A DNA stretch of 57,275 nucleotides from an uncultured Campylobacterales bacterium (GCA_938084175.1 CALKDR010000027.1:1-57275), one strand, 5' to 3'; positions 26,335 to 35,097 are shown, counted from the stretch's first letter. The notes: generated from the sequence alone by a model not told the origin. Numbers and translations: made by a program.

Positions 26335-27168
26335 ATGCTATTAGAAGACTTAAAAGACTATTTAGGATTTGCAGTTGCAGGAAATTTTGCTAACCATTTA
26401 GGTGAAGCTGGTGAAGCTGATGAATTTGCTGTAATTCAAACAAAAGAAAAAGATGCTCCAAAAGGTATGTTCCCTTTTTATATAAAAGGACATGAATCTT
26501 TTTTAGGTACATATCCTATATGTGATGAAGTAATATTAACTCATGGCAGAGAAAATGAAAATCTACAAGTAGAAGCAGAAGTTGCACTTATATGTGATTT
26601 TGTTTATGAAGATAAAAAAGTTATCGATATAATTCCAAAATATTTTTCTGCTTTTAATGATTGTTCTATTAGAGTAAATAATGGTGAAAAATTAAGTACT
26701 AAAAAAAACTGGGGCAAAAATACAAAAGGTATTTCACAAGAAATAATTGAAATTGATAACTTTACCCAAGATGGAATATTAAATAAATATCATATTGCAT
26801 CTTTTATAAAAAGAGATGGAATTGTTCATGATTATGGAACAACTTCAGCTGTAAAATCATATTCATATTTTTTTGGACAATTAAAAGAATGGATGATTGA
26901 TAAATTAAATAATCAAGAAGACTGTGGACCTTTAGAAGAAATTGCACCATTTTTAAAAAATGCTAAAGATGCTAAAGGTATTTTAATAGCAGCAGGAGCA
27001 ACAGCATATAGTGAATTTGGTAAAAACAATTTCCTACAAAAAGGTGATGAAATTTTTGTATATATTTATAATGCTCACTTCCATTCTTTTGATGATATTT
27101 ATAATGATATGTGTGGTATGGATACATATTTAGGACAATGTTCAAAGCTTCATCAAATAGTAAAATAG
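26335..27168 (+). CDS. DUF5718 family protein
   Basis: The 277-residue soluble protein begins MLLEDLKDYLGFAVAGNFANHLGEAGEADEF-like sequence. It contains GMFPFYIKGHESFLGTYPIC, an EVALICDFVYEDKK strand, FSAFNDCSIRVNN and ILIAAGATAYSEFGKNNFL. The overall layout recalls the fumarylacetoacetate hydrolase superfamily, which would suit a metal-dependent C-C lyase or decarboxylase acting on dicarboxylates. I recall it as DUF5718, whose function is not established. CAGGAAAT is the ribosome binding site. Proximity to fumarase and the CoA-ester operon is suggestive only. Confidence 0.65.
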   Translation: MLLEDLKDYLGFAVAGNFANHLGEAGEADEFAVIQTKEKDAPKGMFPFYIKGHESFLGTYPICDEVILTHGRENENLQVEAEVALICDFVYEDKKVIDIIPKYFSAFNDCSIRVNNGEKLSTKKNWGKNTKGISQEIIEIDNFTQDGILNKYHIASFIKRDGIVHDYGTTSAVKSYSYFFGQLKEWMIDKLNNQEDCGPLEEIAPFLKNAKDAKGILIAAGATAYSEFGKNNFLQKGDEIFVYIYNAHFHSFDDIYNDMCGMDTYLGQCSKLHQIVK

Positions 27169-27235
27169 GTTTATAATCAATTCTATTATAAGCTTCTTGT
27201 ATTATAATCACAAAAATTATGTTTAAGCAACTTAT

Positions 27236-27671
27236 ATGTTAAAAGAGTTTAAAGGGTTTCTTATAAAAGGTAATATGGTTAATGGCCATAGGATTTATTT
27301 TTGGAGCAGCTTTTGCTACACTAATTAAATCGCTTGTTGCAAATGTTATTATGCCACCTGTAGGAATGTTATTAGGGAATGTAGACTTCTCTCAATTATT
27401 TATAGCACTTGATGGTAAAACTTATGAAACTATGGCAAAATTGACTGAAGCTGGTGCACCTGCTATTAAAATTGGTTTATTTATGAATGATACGATTTCT
27501 TTTGTAATCTTAGGTTTTGTTATGTTTATGTTTATAAAAACATATAATAAAATGAAGAAAAAAGAGGAAGAAGTATTAAAAGAACCAACTACTAAAACTT
27601 GTAGTGAATGTGCAATGGATATACCAATTGCTGCTAAAAAATGTGCTCATTGTGGAAACACTGAAGTTTAG
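27236..27671 (+). pseudogene. mscL: mscL, mechanosensitive channel, with N-terminal frameshift
   Basis: MscL opens under membrane tension to release solutes. An ATG at 27236 starts MLKEFKGFLIKGNMVN, the expected N-terminal helix, but the frame then fails. The rest (AIGFIFGAAFATLIKSL, VIMPPVGMLLGNVDFSQ, two TM helices) continues in another frame from an ATG at 27282. Restoring two bases (AT) between GTTAAT and GGCCATA would join them. A C-terminal zinc ribbon, CSECAM then CAHCGN, follows the second helix, as in some MscL proteins. The 129-residue product from 27282 would lack the amphipathic S1 helix. Either the gene is damaged or the base calls are wrong here. Confidence 0.8.
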
Positions 27672-27683
27672 CAAATATTAATA

Positions 27684-27715
27684 TAAAAATTAAAAGGTTA
27701 AAACCTTTTAATTTT
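27684..27715. terminator. Bidirectional terminator between mscL and flavin reductase
   Basis: AAAATTAAAAGGTT pairs with AACCTTTTAATTTT around a short A loop. It lies between two converging genes, with A and T runs on both sides. Confidence 0.8.
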
Positions 27716-27717
27716 GT

Positions 27718-28284
27718 TTAATCTAAATCTATTAAAGCTTTAAATGTAGCTCCACATCTTCCTATATTTTCAACATTTACATGTGACTTTTCATCTAATC
27801 TTCCATCTTCTAAATACTGATGTTTAATTTCTAAAATAATAGGAGTTGTAACACCTGGAATATCAACAGTACTGTAGTATTCACATAATAATGCGCTTTG
27901 AGAAGAACTTATCATTGGAGGATACTCTTCCATAACTTCATTTACATCTATTTCAAATTTTTTAATTTCACTATCTTCTTTTGGAAGTGGAATTGCACAT
28001 TTTTTTACTTGATTTGCATTGTCTTTATTTACAAAACAAATAGTAGCTTTTTTATTTTTTAAAATATTTGCTAGTGTGTCTTTTGGAACACCCTCTTCTT
28101 TTTCTCCAATTGCAACTATCACAAGTGCAGGATTTGTAGAAATTGGAATAAAATAAGAAAATGGAGCTGCATTTAAAACACCATCATCATCTGTTACAAT
28201 CCAAGCTATTGGTCTTGGTATCACAGTATCAGACATAATTTTATATCTGTTTAAATCGTTAATATCTTTATAGTCTAAAATCAT
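27718..28284 (-). CDS. Flavin reductase family protein (FMN-binding split barrel)
   Basis: The 188-residue protein matches the flavin reductase / flavoredoxin-like split barrel. It shows VIPRPIAWIVTDDDGVLNAAPFSYF, where the RPIAWV and N-APFS elements bind FMN, then ALVIVAIGEKEEG, KDTLANILKNKKATICFV and a C-terminal RCGATF. Members bind FMN or reduce free flavin with NAD(P)H. It is last in a minus-strand run with a small helical gene, an MFS carrier and a molybdopterin oxidoreductase. Its redox partner is not evident. Confidence 0.82.
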   Translation of the reverse strand: MILDYKDINDLNRYKIMSDTVIPRPIAWIVTDDDGVLNAAPFSYFIPISTNPALVIVAIGEKEEGVPKDTLANILKNKKATICFVNKDNANQVKKCAIPLPKEDSEIKKFEIDVNEVMEEYPPMISSSQSALLCEYYSTVDIPGVTTPIILEIKHQYLEDGRLDEKSHVNVENIGRCGATFKALIDLD

Positions 28285-28307
28285 TAAATTCCCTTGTTTT
28301 TTAGTAT

Positions 28308-28532
28308 TTAAATTTTAAATTCTTGTTCAACTTGTTTTGCAATTAAATCGCCTTTTAATGTTAAAAAACCATCTGTAAGGTACTCTTCACTTTTTAACTT
28401 TTTTAAAAGTCTTTTTCCTTCTTTTAAAGAAAATAGTTGTGTATTTTCTAAAGTTGCAACAATATCCATTAGGGATTCATCATCTTTTTTCTTTAATATT
28501 GCAAGCAATAGAATTTTTTCGTTTATATCCAT
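28308..28532 (-). CDS. Small helical protein, winged-helix-like
   Basis: The 74-residue protein is mostly alpha-helical (INEKILLLAILKKKDD, LKEGKRLLKKLKSEEYL) and ends with a beta-hairpin-like DGFLTLKGDLIAKQ. That arrangement resembles a short winged-helix domain. No cysteine motif or membrane segment is present. It overlaps the end of the MFS gene by ten bases and precedes the flavin reductase gene. The family is not recognised; a DNA-binding role is only a guess from the fold pattern. Confidence 0.6.
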   Translation of the reverse strand: MDINEKILLLAILKKKDDESLMDIVATLENTQLFSLKEGKRLLKKLKSEEYLTDGFLTLKGDLIAKQVEQEFKI

Positions 28533-29704
28533 TTTAATATCCTAGTATAATAATAGGCAAAAATAATGAAACCAAAGCCTAATAGAACTGTAATTATAGC
28601 AAGTGAAGTTAAGCTTGCCATTAATCCAATAAACATAGTAGTTATGATGCATGAAAGCATAAAAAACATATCATTATATGATATTACTCTACCTAAATAT
28701 TTTTCATCACATTTGTCTTGTAATAAAGCATAAGTAAATGACCATAAAACAGTTGTAAAAAGACCAACAAAAAATAAAGATATAAGTGAAAAATAAAAAT
28801 TAAACTGTGTTAATCCCCAAATAATAATAGTTATACCTTGAAAAATCAATAAAAAGTGTAGATTATTTTTATTAACATATTTAGATATTAAAAAAGGTCC
28901 AATCATAAGTGCAAGTGCTCTTGTAGCATTTGATATGCCAATAGCTAAAGGAACAGAAATAACATATTTATATTCACTTTTTGCAAGTAAAGTAATTAAA
29001 GTATCAAAAGAAGTTAATCCAACACATGCATGTAAGGCTATTAAATGCATAATAATTTTATTTTCTTTTATATAAATAAACCCATCTTTTATTAGTTTAA
29101 AAATCTTATCTTGAACTATACTTGCTTTTACAACAAAATTGATTTTATAAAGTACAAAAAATGCAGCAATAAAGAAAAAAGAGTCTACAATAAAAGCAGC
29201 TTTTATCCCAATATAATTTACAATTAGTGCTGAAACTGCCATTCCTGCTGCATAACAAAAAGACCAAATTATTGAGTGTATTTCATTTGCTTTTTGTAAG
29301 GCCTCACCTTTTAATAATTTTGCTAAAAGTGACATTTCTGTTGAGAAGAAAATTGATGCTGCACTCATTCTAATAAATATAAAAATCATTAAAAGCCATA
29401 TTTGACTTTGATTTTCTATTGTTAAAAAAAGAAGAGTCATTATAAATTCAATAAATAATAAAGACAGCATTAAAGGTTTGATTTTAAATCTATCTATAAT
29501 AGCACCTGAAAAAGGTGCTATTAAAACAGCAGGTAAAAAGTGCATAGCTGTAACTGTAGCAATTGCAAGCTCTGTTGAACCAAAACCTACAAGCATTGTA
29601 TAAATAGCTACATTTGAAAACCAAGCTCCAAAATATGCTATAAATTGAACAAGGGATAAATCCCTTATTATTTTATGTTCTCTAAATAGTGTTAGATAAT
29701 TCAA
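28523..29704 (-). CDS. MFS transporter
   Basis: The 393-residue membrane protein has about twelve hydrophobic helices. It has the MFS layout seen in drug and small-molecule exporters: FIAYFGAWFSNVAIYTMLVGFG in the first helix, the loop motif PFSGAIIDRFKIKPLM between helices 2 and 3, and GLFTTVLWSFTYALLQDKC near helix 10. The likely start is a TTG overlapping the end of the molybdopterin oxidoreductase gene by 23 bases. The substrate cannot be inferred. Confidence 0.85.
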   Translation of the reverse strand: MNYLTLFREHKIIRDLSLVQFIAYFGAWFSNVAIYTMLVGFGSTELAIATVTAMHFLPAVLIAPFSGAIIDRFKIKPLMLSLLFIEFIMTLLFLTIENQSQIWLLMIFIFIRMSAASIFFSTEMSLLAKLLKGEALQKANEIHSIIWSFCYAAGMAVSALIVNYIGIKAAFIVDSFFFIAAFFVLYKINFVVKASIVQDKIFKLIKDGFIYIKENKIIMHLIALHACVGLTSFDTLITLLAKSEYKYVISVPLAIGISNATRALALMIGPFLISKYVNKNNLHFLLIFQGITIIIWGLTQFNFYFSLISLFFVGLFTTVLWSFTYALLQDKCDEKYLGRVISYNDMFFMLSCIITTMFIGLMASLTSLAIITVLLGFGFIIFAYYYTRILKWI

Positions 29705-31397
29705 TTTCTATTAATACCTCTTGGAACATAGCAGAAAATGATTCTTCATCTTCCTTATTAGGTGTTAAATAGTTTGTTTTTTTATTTCCTGTATAGAAAA
29801 ATGCACATTCATTTTTAATATCATCACTTACCTTAACAGTAAAACAAGCTTCACCAAATGGCGAAAAAATTTTAACATTATCATCATTTTTAAAACCACT
29901 TAAAGGATTTAAATAAACGTGGTTATCAATAATAAATTGTGAATTTAAAGAGTTTTTACTTTTTCCAGTAATTAAATAAAAATTTGAAGATGTTTTATTT
30001 TTATATAAAGGTTCAACATCAACTTCTTCAATAAATTCAAAAGTTTCAAACTCTTCATATTCTACTTTTGTGTTAGCATAATAATCAATTATTTCATCTT
30101 CACTTTTTAAAGCTTTAAAAGCAAAATTTTCTATTAAATATGATGCTAAATCATATTCAGAAATTGTGTTTTCATTTGCATCTTCAATAATCTGCGATAT
30201 AGCTTTATGTTCATGACCATAAGATAATCGTACATCTTTTTTAGAAAGAAAAGAGCTTGAAGGAATAATTAAATCTGCATATTCGCAAGTATCATTGTAT
30301 GTTGTGCTAAAGCAAACTACAAAACTATTTTTTAATCCTTCTATAACTTTTTTAGTATTAGGTGAAGAAACCACCGGGTTTGCACCTTGAATAAATACTA
30401 AATCATAAGATGAAAAATCAACTTCTGGAATTGCAACTTTTTTATTTTTTCCTTCAACTTTAAATTGGTCTTCATAAGCATAAGCAGAATCACTTAAATA
30501 CCAAACTCCACCACTTTCTTTTTTAGGAATTCCTAAATAAGAAGCAAAAGAATCAATACATCTCATTATTTGAGCACCTTCAAAATACTTTTGAACACCA
30601 AGACCTACTACAATTGATATTTTTTTGTTTTCTATTAACTCAAAAAAGTCATTTATAAGAGACAAAGGAACACCTGTAGTTGCTTCATAAGATACAACTG
30701 GTCTATTTCTAGTTATGTCAAAAAACCAGTCTGAACCTTCTGTATGCTCTTCTAAAAATTCTTCGTCTTCAATATCTTGCATATTAGCAAATCGTGTAAG
30801 AAGCAGTGCTAATTCATAATCAGTTTTGGGATTTATTTGCATATGGATTTCAGATTTTTTGGCAATATCAGTTTTAATAGGATCTATTGTTACAAAAGTT
30901 TTATCTTTAACAAGATTATACATATGAGATGAAGTAACAGAAAAATTTCTTCCCCAAACAATAATGATATCAGAATCAATAAGCCTTTGAATAGGAGGGT
31001 TAACAACACTTCCTCTTCCTTGTTCAATTCCTAATCCACCTCCGCCATCACATAAACTTCCTTTTGTTAAAACAGAACCATATTGTGTAAAAAAGTTTTT
31101 TGTAGAGTTTTGCATTACTCCTAAATTTCCACTTCCTGTATAAAATAAAGAATTTGAAGCATCTGTATTTTTAAGTTTTTGGCTTAATATTTCTAAAGAT
31201 TCATCCAATGATATTTTTTCATTATTATAAATAGGCATCTGCAAATTTTCTTCTTTTAACAAACTTGCAAAATTAACACATAACTTTCCATTTGTTACAC
31301 TATTTTCTTTTGAGCCTTTTAAATTATCATCAAGTACTTCAGCTTGGCAGGCATCATAGCAGTCTAGAGGACATGCTACTTTTTTATTTGAATTCAA
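29682..31397 (-). CDS. Molybdopterin-dependent oxidoreductase
   Basis: This 571-residue protein is of the DMSO reductase/formate dehydrogenase superfamily. The N-terminal cluster motif is CPLDCYDACQ with a fourth cysteine in GKLCVNF, which would bind 4Fe-4S. GSLCDGGGGLG gives the likely active-site Cys region, and DIIIVWGRNFSVTSSHMY and FIQGANPVVSSPNT are pterin-binding blocks. The C-terminal domain (LNPLSGFKNDDNVKIFS) is the usual barrel. It has no Tat signal, so it is probably cytoplasmic. At 571 residues it is short for the superfamily. A TTG start overlaps the preceding gene. The electron acceptor and substrate are unknown. Confidence 0.82.
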   Translation of the reverse strand: MNSNKKVACPLDCYDACQAEVLDDNLKGSKENSVTNGKLCVNFASLLKEENLQMPIYNNEKISLDESLEILSQKLKNTDASNSLFYTGSGNLGVMQNSTKNFFTQYGSVLTKGSLCDGGGGLGIEQGRGSVVNPPIQRLIDSDIIIVWGRNFSVTSSHMYNLVKDKTFVTIDPIKTDIAKKSEIHMQINPKTDYELALLLTRFANMQDIEDEEFLEEHTEGSDWFFDITRNRPVVSYEATTGVPLSLINDFFELIENKKISIVVGLGVQKYFEGAQIMRCIDSFASYLGIPKKESGGVWYLSDSAYAYEDQFKVEGKNKKVAIPEVDFSSYDLVFIQGANPVVSSPNTKKVIEGLKNSFVVCFSTTYNDTCEYADLIIPSSSFLSKKDVRLSYGHEHKAISQIIEDANENTISEYDLASYLIENFAFKALKSEDEIIDYYANTKVEYEEFETFEFIEEVDVEPLYKNKTSSNFYLITGKSKNSLNSQFIIDNHVYLNPLSGFKNDDNVKIFSPFGEACFTVKVSDDIKNECAFFYTGNKKTNYLTPNKEDEESFSAMFQEVLIEIELSNTI

Positions 31398-32091
31398 TTT
31401 TTACTAACTTTGAAAATGTTTTTATATTAGGTACAAGTAATTGCACTTTATATGAAGATATATGTTGAGTATCAGCAATTGTATAAATCTTATTAATTTT
31501 TATGTCAGATTTTTTACCATCAATGTATATATCTTTTTCTTTTAACTTACTAGCTTCACTAATAGGTACAAATATTTCTAGTTTTCCTTTTGATAAATCT
31601 TTTGACTCATATAATAAAGTTCCAGGAGTTACATAATCTCCTTTTTTTACAGATATCATAGAAATATAATTTGACTTCTCTTTTAACTTTTTATTTTTTA
31701 TAGTATCTTTTAAATTTTCAATTTTAATAATCATATCAGCTTTTGATGATTTTAAATTTATAACTTTCAGTTTTTGAGTATCTTTCTCAAAAACTGATTT
31801 TGAAGAAACTTTTTTTAATCTTGCATAATTATTATTCTCAATACTAATCATATCATTAATAAATTTTAATTTATTTCTTGATTGTGCTAAATCCATTTTA
31901 TTAACTGTTGAATCAAGTTCAATTATAGTTGAGTTGCTTGCATTAAATCCTTCTATTTGGGTATTTGAAAAAACGATTTTTCCAGAAACAGCGGCCTTAA
32001 CTTTATAACTTTCAATTGGCTCAAGTTTTGCATAATACTCACTTGCAAGTAAACTATTAACTAATATAAAACAATATATAAATATTTTCAT
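31384..32091 (-). CDS. HlyD-like periplasmic adaptor protein
   Basis: The 235-residue protein starts with a signal peptide (MKIFIYCFILVNSLLAS). A half-lipoyl segment follows (KAAVSGKIVFSNTQ), then a helical coiled-coil hairpin (about residues 70-145, rich in K, N and L), the returning lipoyl half (SVKKGDYVTPGTLLYES) and a beta-barrel (KGKLEIFVPISEAS). This is the core of a membrane-fusion protein without the usual inner-membrane anchor. No RND or ABC pump is next to it. It lies between batD and the molybdopterin oxidoreductase. Its pump partner is unknown. Confidence 0.75.
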   Translation of the reverse strand: MKIFIYCFILVNSLLASEYYAKLEPIESYKVKAAVSGKIVFSNTQIEGFNASNSTIIELDSTVNKMDLAQSRNKLKFINDMISIENNNYARLKKVSSKSVFEKDTQKLKVINLKSSKADMIIKIENLKDTIKNKKLKEKSNYISMISVKKGDYVTPGTLLYESKDLSKGKLEIFVPISEASKLKEKDIYIDGKKSDIKINKIYTIADTQHISSYKVQLLVPNIKTFSKLVKIEFK

Positions 32092-32102
32092 GTAATTTAT
32101 CC

Positions 32103-33563
32103 TTATAAATTTATCTTTTTTATTCTTTTAACGATATCTTTTTTTATCAATTTAATATCACTATTCTCTTCTAATTTAAAAATCAATTCATCTAAAGTAG
32201 AATCAATTCTAATATAAACAGCTAATATTTTTAAAAGTTTATCTTTTGTTTTTGCTTTATTTATTTTTTTTAATAAGGCAGTGTCATTTGATTTACTTTT
32301 TGTTTTGTATTTTATAACATAGAAATATAAACCTAATATTAATATTCCTACAATAATACCAAAAGCAAAGAAAATTAATCTATCTTTTGTAGAAGTTTTT
32401 TCAACAACTTTTATTACTTCTTTACTTTTTAATTCAGTTTTTACTTTCTTTATTAATTTTGTACTCTTTTCTACTGTGTTATTTTCAAGTTCAATATCAA
32501 AACTCGTACTTTGTTTTGATATAACTTTTTTCAAATCTTTATCAAAGTATTCCAAGTTTATTTTTGGAATACTAATAGACTTTGTTGGAATAATTGAAAA
32601 TGTTTTTGAATAAGTACCTTTGTATTTGCCATCTTCATATTTTGCTTTTATAATAGGTTTATTATCATATACAGTCGCATTTTCTAGATCAAGTTTTATA
32701 TCTTTAATATCATCAATATTTCCATTTCCAAATATTTCTAAATTAAAAGATACTGCCTCACCTAATTTTATTTTTGTTTTGTCTACATTTGATTTTATAT
32801 CAAAACTACCAATTAAATTTACATTAGAAGGTAGTTTCTTTATATTAAATTCCAATTCATTTGAGTATATTTTTATATTTGACATTGTATTAGAAAAAAG
32901 TGAAAAAGAGTTATTCTCGTCCATTATCTGTGCATTTATTCTTATAGGGTTTATTCTTAAAGCACCCTCTTTTAATGGAAATAATAAAAATTTTAATTCT
33001 TGAACAATATATTGATTTTGTTCATATTGTTTTGAACCTTTAATTTGCTTGTACCAAAAGTTTTCAAAATTTGGTTTTTCAAAAGATAAATCAACAATAT
33101 TAGCGTTTTTCTTATACTTGAAAACCAAGGTTAAGATAAAATTTTCATTAAGATATAAATCAGTTTTTTCTGTTTTAATAGACAAATCAAAAGACTTAGA
33201 AATTGTCTTTTTTGATTCAGTTAAAACAATTTTTTGTTCTTTAGTAAAATACTCTTTTCCATCAATTATGAATTTTAAGCTTGGAAATATAAAATCTTTT
33301 TGTGGATAAATAGAATATATTTTTTTAATACTTCTAGTGATTTGACTATTAACAATATTTGTAGAACTAGAACTTGATATTTCTTGAACACTATTAGAGT
33401 CAATAAGTTCAAGTTTTGGCATTAGTATTTTATTTCCACTAATATTTAAAGAAAAAACTAATGCTTCACCTTTAATAACTTCTTTAGGTAGATTTAATTC
33501 AACATTAGAAAACAATGATATGATAAACATAGTTGATAAACATAAAAATCTAATTATAAACAT
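32103..33563 (-). CDS. batD: BatD family protein
   Basis: The 486-residue protein has an N-terminal signal or anchor (RFLCLSTMFIISLFSN) and a long beta-rich periplasmic region typical of BatD. That region includes LNLPKEVIKGEALVFSLNIS, FVFKYKKNAN-like segments, FLLFPLKEGALRINPIRI and a second domain with IKLGEAVSFNLEIFGNGNID and FSIIPTKSISIPKINLEYF. A single TM helix lies near residue 390 (FFAFGIIVGILILGLYFYVI), then a short cytoplasmic tail. Bat operons normally also encode MoxR, DUF58 and VWA proteins, which are missing here; only a DUF58-like tail survives just upstream. Whether batD still functions alone is doubtful. Confidence 0.75.
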   Translation of the reverse strand: MFIIRFLCLSTMFIISLFSNVELNLPKEVIKGEALVFSLNISGNKILMPKLELIDSNSVQEISSSSSTNIVNSQITRSIKKIYSIYPQKDFIFPSLKFIIDGKEYFTKEQKIVLTESKKTISKSFDLSIKTEKTDLYLNENFILTLVFKYKKNANIVDLSFEKPNFENFWYKQIKGSKQYEQNQYIVQELKFLLFPLKEGALRINPIRINAQIMDENNSFSLFSNTMSNIKIYSNELEFNIKKLPSNVNLIGSFDIKSNVDKTKIKLGEAVSFNLEIFGNGNIDDIKDIKLDLENATVYDNKPIIKAKYEDGKYKGTYSKTFSIIPTKSISIPKINLEYFDKDLKKVISKQSTSFDIELENNTVEKSTKLIKKVKTELKSKEVIKVVEKTSTKDRLIFFAFGIIVGILILGLYFYVIKYKTKSKSNDTALLKKINKAKTKDKLLKILAVYIRIDSTLDELIFKLEENSDIKLIKKDIVKRIKKINL

Positions 33564-33565
33564 GG

Positions 33566-33931
33566 CTAAAAGTCTAGTGTTTCTTCTATTGCGAAATTTA
33601 CTCGCGAGTCAAGTTCAGAATGAGATAACACTACAATTTGTAATCCAAATTTTTCATATATTTCAGATACTCTTTTTCTTAACAATGGTATTCTTTTTAA
33701 GAATAATCTATAGTCATTTGGCGCTAATGTTGCATCAATTTTAGGGATATTATTACTAATTGTACTTATCTCATTTGCTACTAGACCTTTATTTTGTACT
33801 CTTTGTAAATACTTATTAAAAGTAGTTTCTGTTAAACCATCTTGTTTGAACCCATTCGTATTACTATTTGCTAGATTATTATTAATTTGATTAAACATGG
33901 ATGCAGCTAATGCATATGTACCTTGATTCAT
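33566..33931 (-). pseudogene. Chimeric remnant: flgF start joined to a DUF58-like tail
   Basis: The first 65 or so residues (MNQGTYALAASMFNQI, NNLANSNTNGFKQDG, NNIPKID) are the start of flagellar rod protein FlgF, with a few residues already missing between FNQI and NNLAN. The last 50 (DYRLFLKRIPLLRKRVSE, then LQIVVLSHSELDSRV) resemble the C-terminus of a DUF58 protein. Such a gene would be expected just upstream of batD, which starts two bases later. The frame is thus a deletion join that removed the rest of flgF and most of the DUF58 gene. Translation may persist, but the product is unlikely to work as either protein. Confidence 0.65.
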
Positions 33932-33934
33932 AAT

Positions 33935-34813
33935 TTAACCTTTGTTTCCAAATTCATTGATAAGTTTATCTAAATCATCACCTATTAAATCATGATCTTT
34001 ATCTCCATGAATATGATTAGTAACAACAATTTCTTGAGATGAATTAGTATCTTCAAATAAGTTATTTAAATAAAGGGAAAGTTTTCTAATAACAGACATA
34101 ACTCTTTCTATTTTTTGTTTATTAATATCCTTAAATTGGATCAATTCCATTGCTTCAAAAATCTTGATATCTTCAGAACTAGAAATATTCTCAATTTCTT
34201 TTAACTTTGAAAACATTTCATTTGTTAATTCTTTTTGTGTATTTAATACTTCAATATTAGGAAATTTTGCACATAATGAATTTAATAATTCTTGTTCAGA
34301 ACTAAGATAAGATTCTAACTCTTTTACTTTACTTCTTGTTACATTATTATTGTCTAATGTTAAACTTAATACATCAAATATCTGAGATACTATTTCTTCA
34401 GAATCATTTGCTACTTCGCTTAATTGGTTAACTACTTTAGTGTCATTATCTACAGGTAAAGGAAATATTTCTTTATCTATTTTTTCAAGAAGTTCTAAAG
34501 ATTTACTATTAGTATCTTCAATTGTTTCATCAATTACTTCGTCTATATTTAGTACTTCAAGTTCTTTTATCAAAGCATCAATGTCATTATTATCAACAAC
34601 AGCAGGACTTGCTTCTTCATCAGTTGTTTCAACTTCTATTTTAGGACTTTCTTCTGTGTCATCAATTGAAGAATTAACTTCTTTATTTTGAGAAATTAAT
34701 TCTTCAATTTCATTAGTATTAACAATAGAACTTTCTTCTTGGTTAATTGCATCATCATCAACAATATCTAAACCATTCATTAAAGCTTCAATTTCTTCTT
34801 GACTCATACTCAT
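33935..34813 (-). CDS. CheZ-like / CheY-binding chemotaxis protein
   Basis: The 292-residue acidic protein starts MSMSQEEIEALMNGL, like the CheY-P binding peptide at the N-terminus of FliM. After a long Glu/Asp-rich low-complexity region, the C-terminal half is helical, with IFEAMELIQFKDINKQKIERV resembling the FQDxTGQxI region of CheZ phosphatases, and a final acidic peptide LDKLINEFG. Remote CheZ-type proteins are known in Campylobacterota. It is intact although its neighbours flgF, cheY and flgG are broken. FliM/FliN- or CheC-like identity is less likely because their folds are not seen. Confidence 0.5.
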   Translation of the reverse strand: MSMSQEEIEALMNGLDIVDDDAINQEESSIVNTNEIEELISQNKEVNSSIDDTEESPKIEVETTDEEASPAVVDNNDIDALIKELEVLNIDEVIDETIEDTNSKSLELLEKIDKEIFPLPVDNDTKVVNQLSEVANDSEEIVSQIFDVLSLTLDNNNVTRSKVKELESYLSSEQELLNSLCAKFPNIEVLNTQKELTNEMFSKLKEIENISSSEDIKIFEAMELIQFKDINKQKIERVMSVIRKLSLYLNNLFEDTNSSQEIVVTNHIHGDKDHDLIGDDLDKLINEFGNKG

Positions 34814-34827
34814 AATAAAACCTTATG

Positions 34828-34966
34828 TTATTTTTTTAATACTACATCAAGCTTTTCTTTTAAATTTTTGCATTAAAAGGCTTAATTATAAAGTTATTAA
34901 CTCCCGCTTTAAGCGCCGTTATTACTTCCCCTTTAACACCTTCAGTGTTATTTAATATAATTTTAA
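34828..34966 (-). pseudogene. cheY: cheY remnant (C-terminal 40 codons, frameshifted)
   Basis: Read from about 34966 down, the frame gives NNTEGVKGEVITALKAGVNN, then FIIKPFNAKI and a stop. This is the CheY end with the conserved Thr-Glu, AGVNN and Lys-Pro. One base missing in an A run separates it from LKEKLDVVLKK and a TAA in the next frame. The N-terminal two thirds, including the phospho-acceptor Asp, is absent. It lies upstream of the intact CheZ-like gene on the same strand. Confidence 0.75.
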
Positions 34967-35097
34967 GATACTACTTATTATATATAATTTGTTTTAAATT
35001 TTTACTTAATAAGATAAAAATAACTTTTATACTTTATCTTATTTTAATTGTTCTTAAAATATAATAATAAAATATCTAATACTCAAAAGGAAAAACT

